From assembly GCA_007644065.1 (NCBI GenBank), contig VJWN01000018.1, forward strand, positions 558,001-622,000: DNA of 64,000 nucleotides. The letters run 5' to 3'. Every line of letters begins with the position of its first letter. Positions within the stretch are counted from its first letter, which is position 1. The position numbers and the translations under genes are program-made. The stretch comes from Margaritispora aquatica (lineage: Eukaryota; Ascomycota; Leotiomycetes; Helotiales; Discinellaceae). Shown here one piece after another: positions 47,964 to 58,396 of the stretch. The notes beneath the pieces were generated by a model. That model ran no database searches. It was not told where the DNA came from and saw only the letters and a program-made list of their open reading frames with translations.

Positions 47964-48687
47964 TCAGCTCCATCCCACTTTCAATTTCTCACAAGCCTCC
48001 TCCTCAGTAACAACATCCGCGTACTTAGCATTAAGATCAAAGAGGTTACTTCTCTGGATTTCTGCTGAACGATCACCGCAAGCAGAGCCCACAACCTATG
48101 TGTTGAAAGGATGTTAGCATATTCTCGATTGAAAATTCAATGACTGCAACGAAGAGAGTGCTAACCATTGGTCTGAATCCATGCTGCATAGCATCTAGTG
48201 TTGTTGCACGCACACATCCTGAAGTACTAACTCCGCAGATGACCAGTGTATCAACATTGAGAAGATGTAAATCTGCCGCAAGTGTAGTCCCAAAGAACGC
48301 ACTTGGCTGCTTCTTGACCACAACTATCTCCTCCTCCTCCGGTACAAGTCCATCCACATAGCTATCGAAGCCCCTAGTATCCCCCTTTTGCCAGACCGTG
48401 AGCGCCTTGGCTTTCGAGTACATCAAACCCGCATCTGCCATGTCTTTCTTCTCGTAATAGACCTTTGTCCACAGTACCGGGACCTTCGCGGTTCGTGCTG
48501 CTGCTAGGAGATTTTTCATCGAAGCGGGAGACTTCACGCTCTCGGGGTTTGCACTCGTGTCCAGAGGAGATCCTTCGGTCCAATACGCTGTACAAACATC
48601 AATTAAGATGAGAGCTGGTCGTTTCCCCCATCCCATCTTCTGGGCGAAGCCTGCTCGCGCATAGTCGGCTGCGGAATCATCTGACAT
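47964..48687 (-). CDS. isochorismatase-family amidohydrolase (N-carbamoylsarcosine amidase-like)
   Basis: Two exons, 48687-48166 and 48095-47964, with a 70-nt intron (GTTAGC donor, ATAG acceptor); 217 aa, typical for the family. The catalytic triad of cysteine hydrolases of this fold is visible: Asp30 in ALILID, Lys125 in VVVKKQPSAFFGT and Cys158 in GVSTSGCVRATTLDA; the Lys-Cys spacing of 33 equals that in N-carbamoylsarcosine amidase. The second exon gives the usual ending VVGSACGDRS and NAKYADVV. Relatives hydrolyse N-carbamoyl compounds, maleamate, nicotinamide or similar amides and release ammonia. Together with the permease and ring-cleaving enzyme it suggests use of a nitrogen-containing compound. 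The gene is divergent from the alpha/beta hydrolase at 49081. Confidence 0.93.
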
Positions 48688-49080
48688 CTTGGGTGTAGAA
48701 GTTGTTGGATGAAGGTGAGATAGGGCGCTTGAAGGCTGTCATTGCCGTCAGCATCACCATGTCTTCCTCATGTACAATTCCATTTCCCCATCTTTGCGTC
48801 GACTAACTGACTATTGTTCCATGTCTAGGTTCCAGGTAGTTCCGTGATAAGACAGCTGCAATCGGTACTCCGAGCCGAAATCACTTAGCCGGCCGGGGTT
48901 GACCCGCTCTCACACATTTCCCCACCCTTCCGGCATTTCGCTCAACCCCCTGTGCGATATGTTCAGCTCCACTCTTGGGCGCACTCAATTATGAAATTTA
49001 ATAATACATGATAGTAAACCACTGTAGTAGGTTGCGACATCTATGCATTATTGATTTGAAGTCTATCTCGATGCTAGGCA
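48688..49080. promoter_or_regulatory. divergent promoter, amidohydrolase and alpha/beta hydrolase
   Basis: 393 bp between divergent starts. It contains CCGGCCGG at 48890-48897 (in GCCGGCCGGGG) and TTCCGGCA at about 48930. No coding region is visible. Confidence 0.5.
48890..48897. promoter_or_regulatory. CCGGCCGG motif
   Basis: An 8-bp palindrome identical to the core of the 12-bp palindrome at 47816-47827. It lies about 190 bp from the alpha/beta hydrolase start and about 200 bp from the amidohydrolase start. Confidence 0.45.
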
Positions 49081-50315
49081 ATGGCAGAACGAATCATATA
49101 CCAACCATTACAACAAGAAATTCGTGAGAAGTTAGATCCTGAGTATGTAGCCTTTCATGACGAAAGGCTGCAATATGTGATTCCATCAGAGCAGATCCCA
49201 TGGGACGCATCTTTACGCATTCCATCTTCATCCTCACCATTTGCGGGGACTGAACTCCAAGGTGTTGAAGTTGATAGCGTGCAAGATGTCTTCTTGAAAC
49301 ACAGCGAGTTGCGGATATTCACACCAAAAACTAGCAAGCCTGCTCATGGCTGGCCTGTATTTCTCTGGTTTCATGGAGGTAAGCACTTCTCAACGAGACT
49401 TCAAATCATATTTCTAACTTCAACGAACTAGGTGGCTGGACACTTGGAAACATTAACAGCGACAATGCTTACTGTAGTCATGTTGCTGCGGGTGCCTCTT
49501 GTATTGCAATCAACGTCAATTATAGACATGCCCCAGAGGATCCGTTCCCTGCGGCCGTTGACGATGTCTTCGAGGCTCTTAAATGGGTTGCAAGCTCAGA
49601 AAGCTCGGCGTACAATATTGACAATACTCGCATTGCAATAGGAGGAACCTCGGCGTAGGTTCAGCTATCCAACATCAAAGCGCAGCGCTAACACAATTGC
49701 CATTACAGCGGTGGAAACTTGGCAGCCGTGTTGTCATTGAAGGCAGCCCTGGCAACACCCAAGATTGACATTCTCGGTCAACTCCTGCTTCTTCCTGTGA
49801 TCGACAACACAGCGATTGCAAGCTCCCCTATCTGGTCCCAAAACAGTCACTCGCCATGGCTGACCTCAAGCCGTATGCTGTGGTATCGTGCAAAGTATCT
49901 TCCAAATAAAGAAGATTGTCTCGATTGGACGGCATCGCCAAATTTGGCGCCACAGGAACTTCTTCAGAAATCTCCAAGGACCTGGATAGCTGTTTCTGAA
50001 TGCGACTTGTTAGCTCCAGAAGGCTTAGCTTATGGGAATCAGCTTAGAGAAGTAGGAGTGAAAGTTGATACGAAGACTTATCAAGGCTCGACACATTCTC
50101 TTTTAGCTGCAAGTGGTAAGTGATACAACATTCAAGCAATCTTCTGAAGGATACTAACGCAGATGCTGTAGGGTGAGTTTTGCCATCGACAGGCTAGTAT
50201 ATTTTCATTGCTAATTATTGAACGCGTTAGATTGCTCACTTTGGGTAAAAAACTCGTGGCTGACTCTATAGAAGTAATCAGAGACACATTGAGAACCATA
50301 GGCAACCGGGCATAA
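49081..50315 (+). CDS. alpha/beta hydrolase, HSL/arylacetamide-deacetylase type
   Basis: Five exons: 49081-49378, 49432-49654, 49709-50115, 50163-50172 and 50231-50315; 340 aa. The fourth exon is only 10 nt and is required for the in-frame ending GKKLVADSIEVIRDTLRT. The oxyanion motif HGGGW begins at His98 and the nucleophile motif GTSAGG has Ser173. The acid is probably the Asp of SECDLLAPEG and the base the His of GSTHSLL. NYRHAPEDPFPAAVDDV is typical of hormone-sensitive-lipase-like esterases. No signal peptide is seen, so it is probably cytosolic. Enzymes of this group cleave esters and some amides of small molecules. Within the cluster it could remove an ester or formyl/acyl group after ring cleavage; this is inference. 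Confidence 0.92.
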
Positions 50316-50833
50316 GAGGTATGTATGGGTAGCACAAGGTGATGGATTTGTATAACATGATGAAAGATCTGGTATGACCAATACCATTAGCGTGGTGTTT
50401 TTAGGGGTATTATAGCTCTAAGTTGTGAAGTTGTTTAAGTAGAAGTAGCTTGGCTAGTTAGACTATGTTCAAGTCAGCATATGTTCGCTTGCCACAAGGA
50501 ACTGTAAGCGAGAAGCCCCTGAACCTTTGTCTAATGTCGAAGCGAGGGTGTTTAATTCTGAACACTAACGCCAAAGGTCGATATTTTGGAAATGGAATTT
50601 CAAATCAAAAATCACAATTCTCTCACAGACGGTTTAGCAAAAGTTCACGCTCCTCGTAATACTTGGCTTGTTGAGTCAACAATGATCTTTTGAGCTTCCA
50701 GGCTGCATATCAGCCTCGCGGATTTCTAGCGGGGCGCAACCTCGGCGTCAACTTGAAACCACTGCGGCACGGCTGCCTTTCCTCGCCATGTTTATAAGTA
50801 ACACCACATGCATTCTTTTTCAAGTGTCAAATT
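50316..50833. other. intergenic, promoter of the next hydrolase
   Basis: 518 bp between two plus-strand genes. No CCGGCCGG motif and no gene were seen; a 64-codon frame at 50465-50659 has no support. Confidence 0.5.
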
Positions 50834-52033
50834 ATGACAGCGGCCGAGATGGCTGTTTCTGTTGTGAAGTACCTTTCCATCTCTGCGGCAGTCCTTGTGG
50901 GATTGTACGCAATCCTGCTGGGACTGCTCACTACTCCAGCCTTCCAAGCTCATGTTGTGTATTTACACAAGATCAAGATGACCTCCAAGGACCTCGATGT
51001 TCCCGAAAACTTCGGCTTCTTGCGAAACCAAGTCACACCTTTCTCTCTCCATACTGCAGATGGTGAGAAATTATACGCATGGCATATACTACCTGTCGAA
51101 TTGTACCGCAAACACGAAGATGTCCTTCTCAAGGCACCGACTGGCCCAGCCCAAGATATCACGTCCACAGTTGCGTTTCGCCTCTTGCGCGATGATCCAG
51201 AAGCTAGATTGGTTATACATATGCATGGAGCTGGAGGAACAGTCGCGTCAGGATACAGGATACCAAATTATCGCGCATTATCTGCTGGGCAGCCAGGGAA
51301 AATACATGTGTTGACCTTCGATTATCGAGGGTTTGGGCGCAGCACAGGGAACCCAACAGAGAATGGGGTCATTCTTGACGCTATCACCGCCGCTGAATGG
51401 GCAATGAAGACTGCTGGCATTCCTTCTTCTCGCATCATCATTTTCGCACAATCTATGGGAACGGCAGTCAGCCTCGCAGTTTCCAATCATTTTGCGCTTC
51501 AATCACCACCAGTCTTGTTTGCAGGCGCGGTGCTAGTTGCGCCGTTCGTTAATGCCCCGACATTGGTTTCCACATATAGCATTGCAGGCACAATCCCATT
51601 GTTGTCACCTGTGGCAAAGTTTCCTTTGCTATTCAACTTCTTAATCGGATTTATGAAAGACAAATGGCTAAGTCAAGATCGCATTGCTCAGTATGTTCGA
51701 GCAAACGAGGCCAACGAACAAAAGTACCGAGTCACAATTATACATGCCGAGGATGATTGGGATATTCCTTGGAGTCACACACCAACACTCTTCTGGCATG
51801 CCGTTAATGCAACTCTGCCTACAAGCATTACTTATGAAGACTTCGAAGAGAAGAAACGCGGCTCAAGGGTGGATTTAGGTGCTGCTGGATCTGTCATGGA
51901 GTGGCGGACAGAGAATGGAGTGATTCGCGAAGAAATTATAAAGACGGGCTTACATGATGTTATCATGGGCTACCCACTCATTACAATGGCTGTTATGCGC
52001 ATATTTTCCGCGGATGAGACTGGATTTGCCTGA
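50834..52033 (+). CDS. ABHD12-like membrane alpha/beta hydrolase
   Basis: A single-exon frame of 399 aa. One N-terminal membrane segment (about residues 13-33, SISAAVLVGLYAILLGLL) anchors it. The hydrolase core has HMHGAGG, FDYRGFGRSTG, the nucleophile elbow FAQSMGTA (Ser207), an acid in HAEDDWDIPWSH and a base in GLHDVIMGYP. The elbow reads A-Q-S-M-G and not G-x-S-x-G; this is a known variation in ABHD12-related fungal proteins but is worth noting. The relatives act as lysophospholipid or monoacylglycerol lipases at the endoplasmic reticulum. It stands beside the catabolic cluster but lacks its promoter motif, so I do not count it as a member. Confidence 0.9.
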   Translation: MTAAEMAVSVVKYLSISAAVLVGLYAILLGLLTTPAFQAHVVYLHKIKMTSKDLDVPENFGFLRNQVTPFSLHTADGEKLYAWHILPVELYRKHEDVLLKAPTGPAQDITSTVAFRLLRDDPEARLVIHMHGAGGTVASGYRIPNYRALSAGQPGKIHVLTFDYRGFGRSTGNPTENGVILDAITAAEWAMKTAGIPSSRIIIFAQSMGTAVSLAVSNHFALQSPPVLFAGAVLVAPFVNAPTLVSTYSIAGTIPLLSPVAKFPLLFNFLIGFMKDKWLSQDRIAQYVRANEANEQKYRVTIIHAEDDWDIPWSHTPTLFWHAVNATLPTSITYEDFEEKKRGSRVDLGAAGSVMEWRTENGVIREEIIKTGLHDVIMGYPLITMAVMRIFSADETGFA

Positions 52034-52576
52034 TGGTTGTCACCATACTTGGCGCGCCAGCATTGTGTTCTACGCGAATATCACAACGGTACGTGGAACG
52101 GACATGCCTTATTAGAAGGGCCCAGTTCTGCCACTGGAAGGAGGCAAAGTTGCACTATTTGAGGGAAGTGATGGGTATGACTGATCAGTGCAACGGCTCG
52201 TGAGTTCCTAATCTCCAGGACGACATGCTTGGGATCGGTCAGGTGAGGTGGGTGTTGGATGAAGTCACCAACATGAATAAAAATTGGCAACATATGCTGC
52301 AAATGCTGTTTGATTTCTGCAATGTTTAAATTACTTCATTGTTTGTTACTCTCAATTTCCACTTCAACTCATATGGCCCCAAGTTAGCACTATCTTTGCT
52401 TTCATCACACTCTTTGCTCAAAATGTTGACTTCATGTCGTTATTCCTGTTGTACACACCTCTATTCACTATATCATGTTACAGTGCATAATTCTGGACTG
52501 GTAAAGCAGCATAATTTCGTTAAGCATTAGCAAGTTTGTAGATCGTACACTAGTATGCAGATTTGGAGCAACATCT
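52034..52576. other. intergenic, convergent 3' ends
   Basis: 543 bp between the 3' ends of the ABHD12-like gene and the membrane protein gene. AT-rich in its second half. No gene seen. Confidence 0.5.
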
Positions 52577-53932
52577 TTACATGAGATGCACCCAATAATC
52601 TGATACGACATAAGTCTCGTATGTTGCTGGATCTTGCGCTCTCAGAGCAGCAATAACCTCGACCATCATAATAATGCGGCTCATAAAATAAAGGATTGGA
52701 GACAAAATACTGATTAAATGCAGTGGACCGCCCCATCGCAGTACAGTCTTCTCGAAATGCATGAATATAAGCATGGAGAATATCGAGACAAAGGCCGAAA
52801 CTCGCCAAAGCCATGACTCAGCAATAGTTGGAAAGGAGGTGTCCCATGATATCAAATGGAGCGCGCCAAAGGAGGCTCCAAGGAGACAGCATAGTGGCCA
52901 GAGCTTAGAGCGGTATACGTCGGGGTCCCAGTGTGCCAATACTATCTCTTTTTTTCTCTTCCCGAGTGGGAGCTCGTCTGGATCGGGGCTTTCTTTGCAT
53001 ATCTCAACAACATTCTGGCTTTCCCTTGCCTGCAGCTTTCTGGCTTTCTCCTGCTCAATTTTCTCATGAGCCTCTCTCTCGGCCTTATCTTCTGCCTCCT
53101 TCTCGAAGACGCGTGGAGTAAGGCTCCATATGTTCCATAGAGATACCTGTTCATCAAGCCCTTCGTCGTCAAATTTATTGCTCACTGCCATAGCTTCAAA
53201 AGTGTACATCTGCTCTGCGCTCATCGTTGGCAAATCAACAATCGATGGCGTAGCTATGTCCTTGGGCTTGATCCACCACAAGTAATAAGTAGTGGCAAAC
53301 AGCGGAATGTAACTAAGCGTCATGGACTCGATTTGAGACAGCGGCAGATTATGAGCGCTCCGCATAGTGCACGCTGCGACGAACCAGGACACTTGAACGA
53401 ATGCCACCAGTTTCGCTGCACTATCTGCATTGCTCTTGTCGCGAATAAGCTCCTTTGCGAGACCCCATCGTTCGTGATCTCTTTTCCAGACAATTTTCTC
53501 ATGGTTGAGCAACCAAGTGAATTGATTCGGCCATATGACTCTGTCGCCTTTCGGGGTCCGATACCTCAATGCCAGCATGCTGATGTAGAAAGCATGAATC
53601 ATTTTCAATTCACCGCCGGTAACAGCTGCACAATCTTTCACCATCCTTTGGCATTGTGTCCATTCTTGCAGGCCTTCGACAGCTATAAACTCAGGCGCAA
53701 AGATCGCCTTGAAGAAGAGTGTGAACTTGTGGAGTATGGCATGGAGTTGTCCTTTGCACACGCGAGGATGTATCACAACCCATGTGCAAAGGAATATTGT
53801 GAAGATGCTTGTGACTATCAAAGTCAAAGTTCCACGTCCTGTGGATTCTGTGACCCAGCCAACGAGCTCGGTGGAATTCTCAAATCGGGGTTCGCTGCAA
53901 CCAATGCATTTTGCTTCGTTCATTTCAACCAC
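52577..53932 (-). CDS. fungal multi-pass membrane protein, unknown function
   Basis: A single-exon frame of 451 aa. Residues about 23-60 contain GWVTESTGRGTLTLIVTSIFTIFLCTWVV (quoted in part), which I recognise as the start of a family widespread in asco- and basidiomycetes with no known role (usual form: RGT..I..S...TIFLCTW..LH.N). Further landmarks are FAPEFI, RYRTPKGDRVIW, SWFVAACTMR, IPLFATTYYLWWIKPKD and a charged cytosolic loop at about 260-330 rich in Glu and Lys. Three or four hydrophobic segments follow, ending at DYWVHLM. The large antisense frame at 53333-53962 is a shadow. No enzymatic motif is visible. Confidence 0.87.
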   Translation of the reverse strand: MVEMNEAKCIGCSEPRFENSTELVGWVTESTGRGTLTLIVTSIFTIFLCTWVVIHPRVCKGQLHAILHKFTLFFKAIFAPEFIAVEGLQEWTQCQRMVKDCAAVTGGELKMIHAFYISMLALRYRTPKGDRVIWPNQFTWLLNHEKIVWKRDHERWGLAKELIRDKSNADSAAKLVAFVQVSWFVAACTMRSAHNLPLSQIESMTLSYIPLFATTYYLWWIKPKDIATPSIVDLPTMSAEQMYTFEAMAVSNKFDDEGLDEQVSLWNIWSLTPRVFEKEAEDKAEREAHEKIEQEKARKLQARESQNVVEICKESPDPDELPLGKRKKEIVLAHWDPDVYRSKLWPLCCLLGASFGALHLISWDTSFPTIAESWLWRVSAFVSIFSMLIFMHFEKTVLRWGGPLHLISILSPILYFMSRIIMMVEVIAALRAQDPATYETYVVSDYWVHLM

Positions 53933-55165
53933 AGATCCAAGGAAATGCGGACAGTGTGGTAATCTGAGCCTTAGCTAGCAATCGCCCAGCGATCATATCT
54001 GCAGTGCATATCAGCGATCTATACTCTCGTACTTAACCCAGCCTCACTGCGAGATCGTACTCACATCTATCCAGTACTGATATGCTTAGCTCCAGTCTAA
54101 GCTTCCTTAGTCTCTGTGGATCGGAAACTACATTCCAGCGAACATAGCCCATGGGGAATACCAGGAAGACAGTACCCTTCTCCTAACGCCATTTCTTAGA
54201 TAAACGCAATTAACTAACACGACCCTGCGTCAAGCCCGTTTCATTTCCCATGCAGGAGTTCAACCATCTGAATTGCCCAAATCGAGCTCGCTTAATGTTG
54301 GCGAACCCCTGATGATTACACTTCGCACGAGTAACATCAGCGCAGGAGACGCTGCGATAAGCCCAAGCGTCTAGGGTCTCTGGTCAGGAACCCGGTTTTT
54401 GAGCAATCTCAGAACACAGCATTTATTTCGAACGATGGTGGCAGAAACCTTCATGGGAAATTTGCCAATTCAGTCGCCATGCCTTACCGAGGTTCACGTC
54501 TTGAGGCATGGAAATAGACACGACATAACAAATTGTGGCTTGTGGCACTTTTGGTAAATCTACCCCATTCCACCACCTCAAACTTGCTTACACCTCACCT
54601 TACTTGGCACCGCTTGCGGAATCCTGTGGTCAGAAGGAAACGAACAATGAGTTAGTATGTTGTTAAAGCGTTTCCAGTCTGAATGTTCTAACGACAATTC
54701 TCAAATGAGATAACATTCAATTTTAAGAGTGTTGTAGGTCATTACAGATAGACAATTGTTCATCGTCATAGTTCAAGGCCTGATTGCGGGAAGACATGCA
54801 ATAATCGATGATTAGAGATTTGTAGTGTGAGATTGCAAGTCTGGAAGCCCAGTGGAATAAAGGTAAGACTTCTGAACAGTAGAAGTGTAAAATAACCTGT
54901 CGTGTCGATGCAAATTAAATCATTATTAGTATTTGCTGTGTAGCATATTCACGAGTCGATGAACAGGATAGACTGTTGTGGTCAAGATTTTGATACATTC
55001 ATCGAAGCCTATGAATCCATCCGTACACCCTGTCTGAAAGACATCAACACCAATACAGGTCGCTTCAAAAATAACACCGGTTGCGCAATTCCTAGGTCCT
55101 GCCTACAGCAATGCTCCGTCCTACGCTCCCAAATCCATGCTCGCAAAAAATCGAAACAATCAAGC
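53933..55165. other. intergenic, no gene seen
   Basis: 1.2 kb. The longest frame (54959-55225, plus) overlaps the small minus-strand gene and has no domain. The region includes the membrane protein's promoter. Confidence 0.5.
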
Positions 55166-55483
55166 TCAACCGCGGCGGGCTCTGAGCATCATGAGGTTTG
55201 CCCTCTCCTCGCTGTTGGTGATTGAGAAAGTTCGCTTCTTGGGAGCGGCAGCGGAGGAAGGGGCAACCGTGAGCTCGAGGAAGGTGTGAGCAGCCGTTGT
55301 GGAAGCGGTGGCGTTGGTAGTAGTGAGTGGGGTGGTGAGTTCGAGCCAGCCAGAGCTGTTGGTGGATGTCGATGAGGCGATGGATGAGGAACGTTCTGAG
55401 ATGATGTTAATATGTGTTCAATCTTTTAGAAGTGGTTTTCACATACCAGTTCTGGTGATTTGCTCTGCAGATTGGGATGCCAT
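55166..55483 (-). CDS. small spliced gene, 88-aa hypothetical protein
   Basis: Two exons, 55483-55447 and 55395-55166, with a 51-nt intron (GTATGT donor, CTCAG acceptor). The start ATG has a good fungal context (CAATGGCA) after a C-rich leader. The protein begins MASQSAEQITRTERSSS, continues with a Ser/Thr/Ala-rich stretch (TPLTTTNATASTTAAH) and ends with a charged, probably helical tail (KKRTFSITNSEERANLMMLRARRG). There is no signal peptide or membrane segment. I do not recognise the family. Support comes from the canonical intron, frame continuity over the junction, and a composition more protein-like than that of neighbouring frames. Neither exon alone makes a long frame, so gene finders based on frame length would miss it. 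Confidence 0.6.
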
Positions 55484-57639
55484 TGAAGGGTTGGGGTTTT
55501 TGGTGGGGTTGTTGTTAGGAAGCTGGAGTTTATAAGTTGGCTTTTGTTTGTTGTGAGTTGAGTTGAGGATTGATGGAAATGGATGATTGTAATGATTTGA
55601 GAGTGAAGGGAGAAGTCGACAGAGATCTTATACTTGAAAAGCACTCGCTTTATCGCAAGACCCGTATCCCCAAAACTGCCCAGTTGTACTGGTGAAAACA
55701 AAGGAACCACAAATATCATGCACCAAGCTAGCCAACGGGGAACGCTCCGAGCCTAGCTAGCTTGGCCTTGAAGACAAAATCTCAGCCTCTTGAGTATAGA
55801 CTTCCAAGAACGTGTTCGGGTGCAGTAGATCTGTGTTCCCTGCCAAGCGGGCCAAGGAAACCTTCGAGTCTCACCAGCTCTTGACTGACCTTGGAGATTG
55901 CGATACGCTGTAGTAGAACCTGAATCGTAACACGGTAGTTTGATGCAACGAAAGCCAAGGAATCCGTGCGTGAATGTTTGTTTGATACTCGTAATGAAGT
56001 TGGTGCGCTGATGTTGGCAAAGACAGTGAGAAAATCTATTCCTTTATAGATATTTTCTGACACAGGCTCCCGTGCTTCATGGCCATATGGGATAAGGAAA
56101 GGCTCCGCTTTAACCTATCAAAATGTCGAACTTGAAAACGTTTCCCACGCTGACAGCGAAGCGACAGTCGTAACATGACTTTCTAGGCACTAAATCCCAC
56201 GGATATGCACAGATGAGAGACAAAAATGTTACCTCATTCGATAAGAAATGCAAAAGCGTACGAGTGCGACTGAGACATTGAGAAGCGGGGAAATGCTGTG
56301 TAACTCTCACATCCCCCACGGTCCGTCACCCATGCAATTGAGGCATGAAGGCTCCTGCAGCCGCGAGGCAAGCCTATTCGCTTATTCGCTGGAATGAAGA
56401 TGTTGACTCTGAAAATTGAGGGGTAAAACTGCCCATTGGATCTTGCGATGGTACAGTCCGAACAGAAGCAATATGGATCTGTAAGCCAAGCTCAACGCAA
56501 GATGCAGGCAAATTGAGAAACGCTGATCGCGATTCAAACGCCAAGATATTATAAGAAACAGAGTTTGAGTGGCAGGCATTCAAACCTTGGCTGAGGTGTG
56601 CTGATGATTGTGGGTTCTGCAGCACCAAGAGCTTCTTCGCAGCATGCAAGAGAATGAGGGTGTGCTCAACCAAGGAGTGGAACGTATAGAATTACAAGAA
56701 ACTCCAACGGAAGCACGGAAAGGATCCACGAACAGAGGAAGAAAGAGGTCAAGTGATCAAAGGAAGCAACACTGCAACCTCAATGAGAATGAGACCTTGC
56801 TCCTCATACGTGTCCTTTTTTCTTGGTGATCTTTGTTGCTCAATAACAGAATGAGACAACCGTCGTCGTTCTCTGCAGAGATCCATCTTGGCTGGCGAAT
56901 GCTGATGCATGTCACCGCATGGCGAAGACCCCCAAAGGAATGCAAGCCATATGGTGCAACCCTCGAGTGACATGCTTTGATGTTGTCAGATGAGACAGAG
57001 AACGGCAGCTGAAAAATACTAGGAGAAACCCTTGAAATACTCTGCATGGCGCAGATGCATACCCACTGCGCATACTCGAGGAAGAGATCAAATATGAAGT
57101 ATCAAAGTATGTTTTCTGACCGGATATGCCGTCAACGTCGGATGTCCTAATTAAGGTAAGCCTTCTGTTTGAATAGCGCCGGCGTTCCTGAGAGGATAAA
57201 AGATGCCCCGCTTAAAAAATATAGATTACTCGTGAGCCTCAAGGAAAGATTCTCTGAAAATTGAACAAAAAAAATCATGCTCCAGGAAAACCCCGGAGAA
57301 AACAATTGCAATGCAAATTTCCAAAACATAGAAATGCTAATCAATGTGACAGAATCAAACCCCCACTTGAGAGTGACAATGTCTGAACCATGAAGTTCAC
57401 CGTCCAACTTAGTGACATGTTAGTGAGGGCGAGATACCAAGAATGACTCACTTCAATATCATCGCCACTCCAACAACAAAACTTTTGGAGCCAACTTACT
57501 TTTGATAAAGCCGTAGTTTACACGGACTAACGATTGTGTGAAAAGAACCAAAAATACAACAATGAAAAAGGTTGTAAACAACAGAAGACATGTTAAAGTA
57601 TATAGCTGAAGCGAGCCAAAAGAGACAATCTGCATGTGA
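55484..57639. other. intergenic, no gene seen
   Basis: 2.2 kb with only short, mutually overlapping frames. The part next to 55483 is C-rich on the coding strand and is the promoter of the small gene. Nothing else is recognisable. Confidence 0.5.
57618..57621 (-). terminator. RNA polymerase III terminator of the tRNA gene
   Basis: A run of four T on the minus strand, 18 nt past the tRNA 3' end. Confidence 0.75.
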
Positions 57640-57711
57640 TAGCATTTCCTGGTTTCGATCCAGGGACCTTCGGGTTATGAGCCCGGCGCGCTTCCTCTGC
57701 GCCAAAATGCT
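57640..57711 (-). tRNA. initiator tRNA-Met (CAT)
   Basis: 72 nt without intron. The acceptor stem pairs AGCATTT with AAATGCT and starts with A1:U72, the D-arm is GCGCAGAGGAAGCGC, the anticodon arm is CGGGCTCATAACCCG with anticodon CAT, and the T-arm is CCTGG-ATCGAAA-CCAGG. A1:U72, the three consecutive G:C pairs next to the anticodon loop, and A54/A60 in the T-loop (ATCGAAA instead of TTCGAAT) are the marks of a eukaryotic initiator tRNA. The internal A and B boxes are intact and a Pol III terminator follows. Confidence 0.95.
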
Positions 57712-58396
57712 TTGCTTTGAATTGTGACAGGAGATGAATACTCCAAGTACATAACGGTCAGGATGCACCAACTGCACTTCAACTTGCCTTGTGAATCGCA
57801 ACGATCAGACTCAGAACACCCCGCAACATTGAACATAAGCTGTGTAAATCGCTATGGCCATGTTGTTTGAACCACTACTTTTCAATTGTATAAGTTTGTA
57901 CGCTATCCGCTTGCATAATCTCGAAGAAGTTATCAGTGCATCTCCTCATTTAAAAGCAAGTCCGATACTGAATATATGGATAATGACACGCAGGATATCA
58001 GAGTCTATCAAAAGGGATATCAATTCATTGGGAAGTATACTTGTTTGTCTTTTCGGTGTATCTTTGAATGAAGCCCCTCGCTTAGTCTTAATGGTACCCC
58101 AAGTCCTTCTCTCTGCAATAGATAGGTAAACGGCAAAATGCTTCTGCTCTAGTAGGATTCTAACATACTAAATCTCGAGTCATACGTTGAGATATATTCT
58201 CAAGAATTCATCTTTGTCTTATTTACATCTGGCTGTTTGTCATCCCCAAGACCATATTCTTCTGCCTGAGGCATGATACCTGTGGTATTCTCGCGGGTTC
58301 AAAAACGTCATATGCTCAGAGCTTTTAGGCCCTCCCCAACATAGGTATACATAGGTACACAGCAAACACCTTTCTCTCCACAACCACCTGCACTCA
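57712..58396. other. intergenic, no gene seen
   Basis: 685 bp between the tRNA gene and the CUS2-like gene, including the promoter of the latter. A 91-codon frame at 57854-58129 has no support. Confidence 0.5.

Noticed and set aside
53333..53962. 209-codon frame on the plus strand
   Set aside because: It is antisense to the membrane protein gene at 52577-53932, has an irregular composition and no domain.
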